Source of the DNA: Alphaproteobacteria bacterium
Lineage (GTDB): Bacteria > Pseudomonadota > Gammaproteobacteria > Burkholderiales > Burkholderiaceae_C
Direction of reading: 5' to 3'
NCBI GenBank assembly: GCA_030054175.1
Contig: JASGCM010000018.1
Coordinates: 1-64,000, forward strand
Length of the DNA stretch: 64,000 nucleotides
Shown piece by piece: positions 26,888-35,306 of this stretch (position 1 is its first letter; every line of letters starts with the position of its first letter). The notes under the pieces are model-generated. The model did no database searches, was not told the origin of the DNA, and was given only the letters and a program-made list of their open reading frames with translations. The position numbers and the translations under genes are program-made.

Positions 26888-28033
26888 TCAGGCGGCCTTG
26901 CGGGTGTAGCCCAACTGTTCGAGGGCATGCGCCAAATGCTGCACGCTGCGCTCGGGCTGGTGCCACTTGTCCAAACCAAACAAACCCAGTCGGAAGGTCA
27001 TGAAGTCTTTCGGTTCATCGCACTGCAAAGGCACGCCGGCGGCAGTTTGCAGACCCAGTGCCAGGAATTTTTTGCTGTTTTGAATCTCTGGATCGCGGGT
27101 ATAACTGACGACCACGCCAGCCGCCTTGTAGCCGTCGGCGGCCACGCTGCGAATGCCACAACTCTCGAGCAACGCGCGGACTTGGCGACCCAGTTCAATT
27201 TGTTCGTTGCGCACCTTGTCAAAACCGTATTCACGGGTTTCCAACATGATGTCACGCATGCGGATCAGGGCATCGGTGGGCAGTGTGGTGTGATAAATAT
27301 GACCGCCGGCTTCATAAGCCTCCATGACCTGCAACCACTTTTTCAGATCACAGGCGAAGCTGCTGCTCTGGGTGGCATCGATGGCTTGGCGGCCACGCTC
27401 GCTGAGCATGACCATCGCACAGCAAGGTGAACTGCTCCAACCTTTTTGCGGGGCGCTGACCAACAGGTCGACGCCAGTGGCCTTCATGTCCACCCACAAA
27501 GCGCCCGAAGCGATGCAATCGAGTACCATCAATCCACCGACCTGGTGAACCGCATCTGCCACTTGTCGAATGTATTCATCGGGCAACACCATCCCCGCGC
27601 TGGTCTCCACGTGGGGGGCAAACACCACCGCCGGTTTTTCGCGCAGGATGGTGGCCACGACCTCTTCAATCGGGCACGGGATCCAAGGGGCTTCCGGTGC
27701 GGCGCTCAACGGACGCGCCTTCAGCACGATCTCTTGCGCCGGGATTTTGCCCATCTCGAAAATCTGCGTCCAACGGTAACTGAACCAGCCATTGCGGATG
27801 ACCAGCACTTTTTGCCCCTGAGCGAATTGACGGGCAACGGCCTCCATGCCGAACGTGCCACTGCCGGGCACCAATACCACTGAGTGTGCGTTATAGACGG
27901 TTTTAAGCATGCTGGAGATGTCACGCATCACGCCCTGAAAGCGCTGCGACATGTGGTTCAGGGCGCGATCGGTGTAGACCACCGAGAACTCGAGCAAGCC
28001 ATCGGGATCGATGTTGGACAGCAATGCGGGCAT
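26888..28033 (-). CDS. Aminotransferase class V (alanine/serine-glyoxylate type)
   Basis: A 381-residue PLP enzyme of fold type I. The PLP lysine is in SAPQKGWSSSP; the aspartate of VLDCIASGALWVD pairs with the cofactor ring; GSGTFGMEAVAR binds the phosphate. It belongs with the alanine/serine-glyoxylate aminotransferase and PucG group, which makes glycine from glyoxylate or handles ureidoglycine. I chose the ATG at 28033 because AGGAATT lies seven bases upstream. It is a single-gene unit with its own terminator, divergent from the aryl-CoA operon at 28200. Confidence 0.87.
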   Translation of the reverse strand: MPALLSNIDPDGLLEFSVVYTDRALNHMSQRFQGVMRDISSMLKTVYNAHSVVLVPGSGTFGMEAVARQFAQGQKVLVIRNGWFSYRWTQIFEMGKIPAQEIVLKARPLSAAPEAPWIPCPIEEVVATILREKPAVVFAPHVETSAGMVLPDEYIRQVADAVHQVGGLMVLDCIASGALWVDMKATGVDLLVSAPQKGWSSSPCCAMVMLSERGRQAIDATQSSSFACDLKKWLQVMEAYEAGGHIYHTTLPTDALIRMRDIMLETREYGFDKVRNEQIELGRQVRALLESCGIRSVAADGYKAAGVVVSYTRDPEIQNSKKFLALGLQTAAGVPLQCDEPKDFMTFRLGLFGLDKWHQPERSVQHLAHALEQLGYTRKAA

Positions 28034-28134
28034 GGTAATTCCTGACTTAATCAAGGTTAAAAAGACATTTTATCCCTTGGTGTGTTTTCTCGCCCTGCCA
28101 TGAAAAGGCCCGCAGTACCAGGGTAAACACCAAG

Positions 28135-28164
28135 TTGTTTTTTTTGGTGGTGAAGGGATATAGT
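28135..28164 (+). promoter_or_regulatory. Candidate sigma-70 promoter of the aryl-CoA operon
   Basis: TTGTTT at 28135-28140 and TATAGT at 28159-28164 are spaced by 18 bases, upstream of the crotonase gene. The match is fair and the position suits the operon start. Confidence 0.5.
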
Positions 28165-28178
28165 TATAAAAAATAACT
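28162..28178. promoter_or_regulatory. Candidate operator AGTTAT-N5-ATAACT
   Basis: A perfect six-base inverted repeat with a five-A spacer overlaps the end of the proposed -10 and the transcription start. Position and size suit a dimeric MarR-type repressor, and the last gene of this operon (34853) encodes one. Autorepression is inferred. Confidence 0.45.
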
Positions 28179-28199
28179 TTCTTGAATGAACTTCATCCC

Positions 28200-28982
28200 A
28201 TGAGCGCATCCAACTCCCCCGATTTGAACCTGAGCATGGACGGTGATGTCGCCGTGGTTTGTCTGTCTCGCCCGATCAAGCGGAATGCATTGAATGATGG
28301 CTTGATCGTCGCTTTGCGTGACATGTTTCAGAATTTGCCCAGCCAAGCCAAAGCAGCCGTGCTCCATGGCGAGGGCGATCATTTCTGTGCCGGGCTTGAT
28401 TTGTCGGAATTGAAAGAGCGCGACGCCGGGCAAGGTGTCATGCACTCGCGCATGTGGCACCAAGCGCTCGATTGCGTTCAATACGGCCCCGTGCCGGTCG
28501 TGGCTGCCTTGCACGGCGCCGTGGTCGGCGGTGGCCTCGAACTGGCCAGCGCTTGCCACATCCGAGTGGCAGATGAAAGCACTTTTTACGCCTTGCCCGA
28601 GGGCACACGCGGCATCTTTGTCGGCGGCGGGGGCTCTGTGCGCGTGCCCAAGTTGATCGGTGCGGCACGCATGACCGACATGATGCTGACGGGGCGCGTC
28701 TACAACGCAGTGGACGGAGAAAGAATCGGTTTGTCGCAATACGTGGTCCCCAACGGCGAGGCCTTGACCAAGGCCATGGACTTGGCCCGCCGCATCGCCA
28801 CCAACGCGCCGTTGACCAATTACGCATTGACCCATGTGTTGCCCCGCATTGCCGAGCAACCCGCCGATCACGGATTGATGACCGAAGCCATGATGGCCGC
28901 CATCGCCCAAGCCGCACCGGAAGCCAAGGCCAGATTGAATGCTTTTTTGCAGGGCAAGGCGGACAAAGTTAAAAAACCCTGA
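28200..28982 (+). CDS. Enoyl-CoA hydratase/isomerase family protein
   Basis: A 260-residue crotonase. Oxyanion-hole segments are HFCAGLDLSEL and HGAVVGGGLELASACH. Both catalytic glutamates of hydratases are in place, one in GGLELAS and one in ALPEGTRG. It probably hydrates an aryl-enoyl-CoA. The ATG at 28200 lacks a strong ribosome-binding site; a TTG at 28182 would add six residues. It is the first gene of the operon with the CoA ligase, hydroxyacyl-CoA dehydrogenase and thioesterase. It could in principle be a feruloyl-CoA hydratase-lyase, but the downstream dehydrogenase argues for beta-oxidation instead. Confidence 0.88.
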   Translation: MSASNSPDLNLSMDGDVAVVCLSRPIKRNALNDGLIVALRDMFQNLPSQAKAAVLHGEGDHFCAGLDLSELKERDAGQGVMHSRMWHQALDCVQYGPVPVVAALHGAVVGGGLELASACHIRVADESTFYALPEGTRGIFVGGGGSVRVPKLIGAARMTDMMLTGRVYNAVDGERIGLSQYVVPNGEALTKAMDLARRIATNAPLTNYALTHVLPRIAEQPADHGLMTEAMMAAIAQAAPEAKARLNAFLQGKADKVKKP

Positions 28983-29019
28983 AAACCGCCATATACAGAG
29001 CGTGCCGAGGAGACCACAC

Positions 29020-30870
29020 ATGAACAATCGCTATAGAGCCATGCAATTCGCTGTCACCCGCGTCGAGTTGCGCGATGGGGCGAAAGGGGTACGCTATCTA
29101 CAAGCACAACAACCTCTGGGCCCTTACCCCGATCGAATCACCGACCGCATGGCGCACTGGGCGCAAACCTGTCCTGATCGCACTTTCATGGCCCGCCGCG
29201 CCCGACTGGCCGATGGCAGCCGAGGTGATTGGCAACATCTGAGCTTTGGCCCAGCCTGGAGCCGGGGCCGCGCCATTGCCCAAGCCTTGATCGAAAGAGG
29301 CCTGAGCACCGAGCGCCCCGTGGTCATCCTGAGCGAAAACAGCCTGGAGCATGCGCAATTGGCCGTGGGCTGCCTGATCGCTGGCGTGCCATTCGTGCCA
29401 GTCTCGCCGCCCTACTCTTTGGTCAGCCAAGATTACGACAAGCTCAAACATGTATTGGCCACCGTTACCCCGGGCTTGGTATTCGCACAAGATGCCCGCT
29501 ATGCCCCAGCCATCGCGGCAGCCGTACCCGCCGAGACCGAAGTGGTCTTGGCCGAAGGGCATCTGACCAACCGTCCAAACCTGAGTTTCAGCGATTTAGA
29601 GGCCACCATCGCGACCCCAGCGGTTGACGCTGCCATGACCGCGAGCGGACCCGACACCATCGCCAAATTCTTGTTCACCAGTGGGTCGACCAAGTTGCCC
29701 AAAGCGGTCATCAACACCCAGCGACTGTGGTGCGCCAACCAACAGCAAATGGTTCAATCCATGCCCGTTTTGGGCCAGCCCCCGCTGGTGCTGGTCGATT
29801 GGTTGCCCTGGAACCACACCTTTGGCGGCAATCACAACTTTGGCATGGTCATGTACCACGGGGGAACTCTGTACATCGACGATGGCAAGCCCACTCCCGC
29901 GCTCATGGGCGAGACCTTGCGCAATCTCAGAGAGATCGCCCCGACCGTGTATTTCAATGTGCCCACGGGCTTCGAGGCGATTGCCAACGCCATGAAAACC
30001 GACCCGGTGTTGCGCCGCAACCTGTTGTCCAGAGTGAAGATGTTTTTCTATGCTGGAGCAGCCTTGGCCCAACCGGTGTGGGACAGCCTTTACGAGTCGG
30101 CCGAAGCTGAAATCGGCGAGCGCATTGTCATGAGCACCGGTTTGGGCATGACCGAATCCGGCCCCTTTGCGATTTTTGTCACTCGCCCCGAAGTCCGCTC
30201 CGGAGATCTGGGCGTGCCCACGCCTGGCTTGGAGTTGAAGCTGGTCGATATCGAAGACAAAACAGAGGTGCGGTACCGTGGCCCCAACATCACACCAGGG
30301 TATTGGCGCAATGCACAGGAAACCACCTGCGCTTTCGACGAGGAAGGCTTTTTCCGTTCGGGTGATGCCGTCAAATGGATCGATGAAACCGATGTTCATC
30401 TGGGCCTGAAATTCGATGGCCGCATCGCCGAGGACTTCAAATTGGCCACCGGCACTTTCGTCAGCGTCGGACCTTTGCGCGCCAAAATCATCGCCGCAGG
30501 CGCGCCGTACATTCAAGACGTGGTGCTGACCGGCTTGAACATGAAAGAGGTCGGCGCCATGGTCTTCCCAACGCCAGCCGTGCGCCAATTGTGCAAGCTG
30601 AGGGCCGATGCCCCCTTGGCCAATGTCTTGTCCAGCCCAGAGGTCCAAGCCCGCTTTCAGGACATCGTCAACGAACTGGCGCGCACCGCCACCGGCAGCG
30701 CCAACCGCATTGCGCGACTGTGCTTGCTCTACGACCCACCCACCATCGACCGCGGCGAAATCACCGATAAAGGCTCGATCAACCAGCGCGCCGTGTTGGG
30801 TCATCGGGCCGACACCGTGGCCGCTTTGCACGAAGACCGGTTGCACCACATCATCAAACCCACGGCCTGA
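29020..30870 (+). CDS. fcs: Feruloyl-CoA synthase-like AMP-dependent ligase
   Basis: A 616-residue acyl-adenylating enzyme that activates an aryl acid to its CoA ester with ATP. The AMP-binding motif FLFTSGSTKLPKAV lies at 217-230, with GLGMTESGP and the adenylation-domain GYWRN and SGDAVKW segments following. The N-terminal PLGPYPDRITDRMAHWA, the CPDRTFMA segment and the overall length match the feruloyl-CoA synthase group rather than short 4-coumarate ligases. GAGGAG lies upstream of the ATG. The gene follows the crotonase by 37 bases and precedes the dehydrogenase by 27. Ferulate, coumarate or a related arylpropenoate is the probable substrate; the exact acid is not certain. Confidence 0.85.
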   Translation: MNNRYRAMQFAVTRVELRDGAKGVRYLQAQQPLGPYPDRITDRMAHWAQTCPDRTFMARRARLADGSRGDWQHLSFGPAWSRGRAIAQALIERGLSTERPVVILSENSLEHAQLAVGCLIAGVPFVPVSPPYSLVSQDYDKLKHVLATVTPGLVFAQDARYAPAIAAAVPAETEVVLAEGHLTNRPNLSFSDLEATIATPAVDAAMTASGPDTIAKFLFTSGSTKLPKAVINTQRLWCANQQQMVQSMPVLGQPPLVLVDWLPWNHTFGGNHNFGMVMYHGGTLYIDDGKPTPALMGETLRNLREIAPTVYFNVPTGFEAIANAMKTDPVLRRNLLSRVKMFFYAGAALAQPVWDSLYESAEAEIGERIVMSTGLGMTESGPFAIFVTRPEVRSGDLGVPTPGLELKLVDIEDKTEVRYRGPNITPGYWRNAQETTCAFDEEGFFRSGDAVKWIDETDVHLGLKFDGRIAEDFKLATGTFVSVGPLRAKIIAAGAPYIQDVVLTGLNMKEVGAMVFPTPAVRQLCKLRADAPLANVLSSPEVQARFQDIVNELARTATGSANRIARLCLLYDPPTIDRGEITDKGSINQRAVLGHRADTVAALHEDRLHHIIKPTA

Positions 30871-30897
30871 AATGCGGGCAATCAAGGAGAACGGCTC

Positions 30898-31661
30898 ATG
30901 AAAATACAAGGACAAGCGGTCCTGGTCACCGGCGGTGGCTCAGGCTTGGGCGAAGCGACGGCGCGGGCCCTGGCCGCACAAGGCGCCAAAGTGGCCGTCC
31001 TCGACATCAACGCCGAGCAAGCGAATCAGGTCGCTGAAGAGATTGGTGGCGTGGCCTGCCGCTGTGACATCACCGACACTGACAGTTTGCAGGCCGCCAT
31101 CCACCTGGCCGCCAGCGCACACGGCCCGGCTCGCATACTGATGAGCATCGCCGGCATCGGCACTGCCAAGCGCGTGGTGGGCAAGGACGGCAGCCCGGCC
31201 TCGCTGGAGGAATTCAGCCGCGTCATCCAAGTCAATCTGATCGGCACCTACAACGCCAGCCGCCTGTTTGCCGCGGCCTGCGCAAAACTGGACCCCATGA
31301 CCGACGGTGAACGCGGCGTGATGGTCTTCACCGCCTCGGTCGCCGCATTCGATGGCCAAGTGGGTCAGCAAGCTTACAGCGCGTCCAAAGCGGGCGTGGT
31401 GGGCATGACCTTGCCCATGGCCCGCGATTTGGCTCAGCACGGGATCCGGGTCTGCACCATCGCCCCCGGTCTTTTTGCCACGCCGCTGTGCGCTCACTGC
31501 CCGAACCCATCCAGGCCTCTTTGGCCTCTTCCATCCCCTTCCCGCAACGCTTGGGACACCCATCCGAATTTGCCGACCTGGCCCTGCACATCGTCACCAA
31601 CGGACATCTCAACGGTGAGGTCATCCGGCTTGACGGCGCTTTGCGCATGGCCCCGCGCTGA
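30898..31661 (+). pseudogene. Type II 3-hydroxyacyl-CoA dehydrogenase-like SDR with a C-terminal frameshift
   Basis: Residues 1-197 form a normal SDR: TGGGSGLG near 11-18, S147, Y160 and K164 (YSASK), and [10 protein letters not shown]. The sequence resembles HSD10-type 3-hydroxyacyl-CoA dehydrogenases, including VGKDGSPASLEEF and [14 protein letters not shown]. After CTG at 31486-31488 the frame changes. The family-like C-terminus ([18 protein letters not shown], then [16 protein letters not shown]) lies in another frame and stops at 31659-31661. Adding one G between 31488 and 31489 restores it. As it stands, the frame runs to 31674 with an unrelated tail that overlaps the thioesterase start. 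Function would be oxidation of the beta-hydroxyacyl-CoA. It is damaged, or a sequence error. Confidence 0.85.
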
Positions 31662-31670
31662 AGGCTCACC

Positions 31671-32090
31671 ATGAGTAAAACCGTGGCCTATCGAGTGGAC
31701 GTGCTGTTTGGCGACTGCGACCCGGCAGGCATCGTCTTTTTCCCCAACTTCAGCAAATGGATGGACGCTTCATCGCTGAATTTCTTCATGCAATGCGGTG
31801 TTCCCCCATGGCGAGAGCTGGTCAAGACCCGCGGCATCATCGGCACTCCCTTGCTTGAAATTCACACCCGATTTCTGCGGCCAGCCACCTATGGACAAAC
31901 CATCGAGGTCCACACCTCGGTGGAAGAATGGGCGGCCAAGGTATTCACCCACCGCCATGTCGTAAGACGTGGCGACGAGATCCTGTGCGAGGGCACCGAA
32001 AAGCGCGCCTTTTGCATCCGACACCCCGAGGATCCTGACCGGATCAAGGCCATCGAGGTGCCCGAGGACATCAAGGCCCTGTGCAGCTGA
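31671..32090 (+). CDS. 4-hydroxybenzoyl-CoA thioesterase-type hotdog protein
   Basis: A 139-residue single-hotdog thioesterase. FGDCDPAGIVFFPNF at 13-27 carries the catalytic aspartate D17, at the same position as in the Pseudomonas 4-hydroxybenzoyl-CoA thioesterase as I recall it, and MDASSLNFF, CGVPPWRE and the AIEVPED C-terminus also match that enzyme well. It would hydrolyse an aroyl-CoA to the free acid. In this operon it would release, for example, 4-hydroxybenzoate or vanillate after side-chain shortening. Its ATG follows the corrected dehydrogenase stop by nine bases. Confidence 0.88.
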   Translation: MSKTVAYRVDVLFGDCDPAGIVFFPNFSKWMDASSLNFFMQCGVPPWRELVKTRGIIGTPLLEIHTRFLRPATYGQTIEVHTSVEEWAAKVFTHRHVVRRGDEILCEGTEKRAFCIRHPEDPDRIKAIEVPEDIKALCS

Positions 32091-32120
32091 TCCAAGTAAC
32101 CATTGAATAGGAAACAAACC

Positions 32121-33122
32121 ATGACCCAACGACGTGAATTTCTTCAAGCCGGCGCTGCCGCCGCATTGTTCGGCTCCACCGCCTTTCGCCAAGCCTGGGC
32201 ACAAAGTGGACTGCCCATTGAACAAGTCAAAATCTTTTACGGTTTTCCGGCTGGCAGCTCAGGAGATATCGTTTCCCGCCGTGTCGCCGAGAAAATCGCT
32301 GGCAGCCCTTACACCCGCAATGTGGCCGTGGTCGATAACCGCCCGGGTGCCGGCGGTCGCATTGCCCTCGATGTGCTCAAACCCGCACCGGCCGATGGCA
32401 GCCACCTGGCGCTCACGCCCTACTCGATGCTCGCCGTGTTCCCACATGTCTATCGCAACCTCAGCTACGATCCGTTCAAAGACTTCGTTCCCGTGTCGAT
32501 GACCTCCATCATCAACCACGGCCTGGCCGTTGGCCCCTTGGTTCCCGACAGCGTCAAGTCCGTGCGCCAATTCCTGGATTGGGCCAAGGCCAACCCCACA
32601 CTGGCCAATTTCGGTTCGCCGGGTGCTGGCTCCACCCCTCACTTTTTAGGCGCCTTGCTCGGCATCAACTCCGGCGTGGCACTCAACCACATCCCCTACA
32701 AAGGTTCCATCCCCGGGGTCACCGACGTGGTCGGCGGACAAGTTGCGGCCATGGTGACTCCACACGGAGATTTCATCGCCAACCAAAAGTCCGGAAAGAT
32801 GCGCATCCTGGGCACCTCGGGAGCCCGCCGCTCACCCTTTGTCCCCGAAGTTCCCACCTTCGCCGAACAAGGCTTCCCTGAACTCACGGTCGACGAATGG
32901 TTCTCGATCTTTGCGCCGGCACGCACCCCCGCAACGGTGGTGGCCGCCGCCAACGCCGCCATCAACGCCGCCGTGCGTGACAAATCGGTGATCGACAGCC
33001 TGGCCGTGGTCGGTCTGGTGGCACGCGGCTCGACGCCCGAAGAACTGGCCCAAAGCCTGCGCGAACAGCACGATCGCTGGGGACCGCTGGTCAAACGCAT
33101 CGGCTTTACTGCCGACACCTGA
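32121..33122 (+). CDS. Bug/TctC family receptor with twin-arginine signal
   Basis: A 333-residue periplasmic binding protein. The signal sequence QRREFLQAGAAAALFG has a twin-arginine motif, with a cleavage site after QAWAQ. Family segments include FPAGSSGDIVSRR, DNRPGAGGRIALDVL, the IPYKGS segment and VPEVPTFAEQGFPEL. The ATG at 32121 is preceded by AGGAAAC; a TTG at 32103 is less likely. Lying inside the aryl-CoA operon, it probably binds the aromatic acid degraded there, in uptake or sensing. Confidence 0.88.
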   Translation: MTQRREFLQAGAAAALFGSTAFRQAWAQSGLPIEQVKIFYGFPAGSSGDIVSRRVAEKIAGSPYTRNVAVVDNRPGAGGRIALDVLKPAPADGSHLALTPYSMLAVFPHVYRNLSYDPFKDFVPVSMTSIINHGLAVGPLVPDSVKSVRQFLDWAKANPTLANFGSPGAGSTPHFLGALLGINSGVALNHIPYKGSIPGVTDVVGGQVAAMVTPHGDFIANQKSGKMRILGTSGARRSPFVPEVPTFAEQGFPELTVDEWFSIFAPARTPATVVAAANAAINAAVRDKSVIDSLAVVGLVARGSTPEELAQSLREQHDRWGPLVKRIGFTADT

Positions 33123-33146
33123 AATCCAACACTGACAGGCCCCGAG

Positions 33147-34856
33147 ATGGACTACCAACCCCGCAGCGCCGACGCCTGGTTTCTGATCGACCGGGTTCTG
33201 GGACTGCCCACTCAACTCCGACAACTCACTGCGTTTGCCGACATCGATGCCGAACTCATGCGGCAGGTCCTCGATGAATCCGGGACGTTCGTCGCAGAAG
33301 TCATTGCCCCGCTCTACCGAGTTGGCGATGAACATGGGGCCCAGTGGCGCGGCGGAAAGGTCACCATGCCCCAAGGCTTTCGCGACGCCTATCAAGCGTT
33401 CTGGCAAGCCGGCTGGCCCGCTCTGGCCTGCGACCCGGCTGACGGCGGACAAGGCTTGCCCACGGTCTTGGAGGCCACCCTGTATGAAATGCTCAGCGCC
33501 GCCAACCATGGCTGGACCATGGCCCCCGGCTTGCTGCATGGCGCTTATGAGTGCATCAAACACCATGCCAACGAAGAACTCCGGCGCCTGTATTTGGAGA
33601 AAGTTGCCAGCGGAGAATGGCTGGCGACCATGTGCCTGACCGAACCGCATGCCGGCAGCGATCTGGGCTTGATTCGGACCAAAGCGGTCCCCCAAGCCGA
33701 TGGCCGCTATGCCCTGAGCGGCAGCAAAATCCTCATCTCCGGCGGCGAGCACGACCTGAGTGACAACATCATTCACCTGGTGCTGGCGCGATTGCCCGAC
33801 TCTCCACCCGGCCCCAAGGGTTTATCGCTGTTTCTGGTGCCCAAGATCGATCCTCAGGGCCAGCGCAGCGCCGTCTTTTGTGACCGCATCGAGGACAAAA
33901 TGGGTCTGCACGGCAGCCCCACCTGCGCCATGCGTTTTGATGTAGCCCTGGGCTGGATGGTCGGTGAGCCCGGCAAAGGATTGGCCACCATGTTCGTCAT
34001 GATGAATGCCGCACGCCTGCACGTGGCATTGCAAGGGATCGGCTTGTTGGAAGCCGCATGGCAAAAGGCCGATGCTTATGCACGCGAACGGCGCCAAATG
34101 CGCGCACCTGGCAGCGACCGAGGCGGCGCAGAAGCCGATCTGATCATTCAACACCCGGCTGTTTCTCGCATCCTCGATACCCAACGCGCCTGGATCGACG
34201 GAGGTCGCTGGTTGGCCTATCGCACGGCTTTTGAACTCGATCGCGCCAAGCACGCCGCCGATCCAACACAGCGCGCTGCCGCTCAACGCTGGTGCGCATT
34301 GGTCACACCGGTACTCAAATCGCTGTTCACTCAGCAGGCTTTTGACGGTGCCAGCGCCTGTCTGCAGGTGCTGGGTGGCCACGGTTATGTGCGTGAATGG
34401 GGCGTCGAACAACATGTGCGCGATGCCCGCGTGGCCATGATTTACGAAGGCACCAACGAGATCCAAGCCATCGATCTGCTGATCCGCAAAGTCTTGCCCG
34501 ATGGTGGGCAAGTCCTTTCTGAGTGGATGGCGATGGAGCTCAAAGGCTTGCCCCAAGCGTCCCCCGCATTGACCGAGCAAGCGCGGCAATGGCTAGACTT
34601 GAGCGAAGCGCTGGCCCAACAGCAATCCAGTCCCACCCTGGCCCACGAGCTGGCCGATGACTATTTGCGGGGTTTGGGACTGTGGATGATGCAACTGGCC
34701 TGGGCCCACATACGGCCATGTGTGCCTGACTCTGCAGACACCCAACGCTGGCACGCTGCCGACCAGTCTTTCCAGCGCTGGTGCGTGCCCGAGTGGCGCA
34801 TGCGCGTGGAGATCATCCGAGATGCCTTGCAAGCCAAGGCGACTGTGCCGGCATGA
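33147..34856 (+). CDS. Acyl-CoA dehydrogenase
   Basis: A 569-residue flavoenzyme of the longer acyl-CoA dehydrogenase class with a C-terminal extension. It has MCLTEPHAGSDLG (FAD/substrate segment), GLHGSPTCAM, and the YEGTNEIQAIDLL segment whose glutamate is the likely catalytic base. It would introduce the double bond of an aryl-propionyl-CoA, so saturated side chains could enter the same pathway. ACAGG precedes the ATG weakly. Its stop overlaps the start of the MarR gene (ATGA). Confidence 0.9.
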   Translation: MDYQPRSADAWFLIDRVLGLPTQLRQLTAFADIDAELMRQVLDESGTFVAEVIAPLYRVGDEHGAQWRGGKVTMPQGFRDAYQAFWQAGWPALACDPADGGQGLPTVLEATLYEMLSAANHGWTMAPGLLHGAYECIKHHANEELRRLYLEKVASGEWLATMCLTEPHAGSDLGLIRTKAVPQADGRYALSGSKILISGGEHDLSDNIIHLVLARLPDSPPGPKGLSLFLVPKIDPQGQRSAVFCDRIEDKMGLHGSPTCAMRFDVALGWMVGEPGKGLATMFVMMNAARLHVALQGIGLLEAAWQKADAYARERRQMRAPGSDRGGAEADLIIQHPAVSRILDTQRAWIDGGRWLAYRTAFELDRAKHAADPTQRAAAQRWCALVTPVLKSLFTQQAFDGASACLQVLGGHGYVREWGVEQHVRDARVAMIYEGTNEIQAIDLLIRKVLPDGGQVLSEWMAMELKGLPQASPALTEQARQWLDLSEALAQQQSSPTLAHELADDYLRGLGLWMMQLAWAHIRPCVPDSADTQRWHAADQSFQRWCVPEWRMRVEIIRDALQAKATVPA

Positions 34857-35293
34857 CGCGCCACACGGGTATCGACACCTCTTTTCTGGAAGGGCTGCTG
34901 GGCTACAACGCCCGCAGAGCAGCTCTAGTCATCATTGAGCACTTCGTACGCGGCATGGCCGAGTTCGACCTCAGACCTGTCGATTTTTCTGTTCTGTCGG
35001 TGATCCACCACAACCCCGGCGTCACATCCAGAGAGTTGTGCGCCAGCCTGAATCTGCTGCCGCCCAACCTGGTCGGTTTGATTCGTGGTTTAGAGCAACG
35101 CGGACTCATCGAACGGCAGCCACACCCTCTGGACAGACGCGCACAAGGTTTGCATGCTACCGCCGCTGGCATCGAACTGATGCAACAGGCAGAAACAAGA
35201 GCCAGCTCAATCGAACGCGAAGTGGCCACGCGGTTAAGCCCGCAAGAACAGGCCCAACTCATCGAAATGCTGCAACGGATCTACTTGAACTGA
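34853..35293 (+). CDS. MarR family transcriptional regulator
   Basis: A 146-residue winged-helix regulator. The DNA-binding part reads TSRELCASLNLLPPNLVGLI, with the recognition helix around PNLVGLIRGLEQRGLIER, then the DRRAQGLHATAAG wing. The start is set by the ATGA overlap with the acyl-CoA dehydrogenase stop. As the last gene of the aryl-CoA operon it is the natural candidate for its repressor, with a CoA thioester as possible inducer, as known for other MarR regulators of hydroxycinnamate genes. The operator may be the inverted repeat at 28162-28178. Confidence 0.9.
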   Translation: MTRHTGIDTSFLEGLLGYNARRAALVIIEHFVRGMAEFDLRPVDFSVLSVIHHNPGVTSRELCASLNLLPPNLVGLIRGLEQRGLIERQPHPLDRRAQGLHATAAGIELMQQAETRASSIEREVATRLSPQEQAQLIEMLQRIYLN

Positions 35294-35306
35294 GGCCTTG
35301 AGGCGC

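Noticed and set aside
29596-30915. A 439-codon open frame on the minus strand
   Set aside because: It is antisense to the feruloyl-CoA synthase-like gene and has no recognisable domains.
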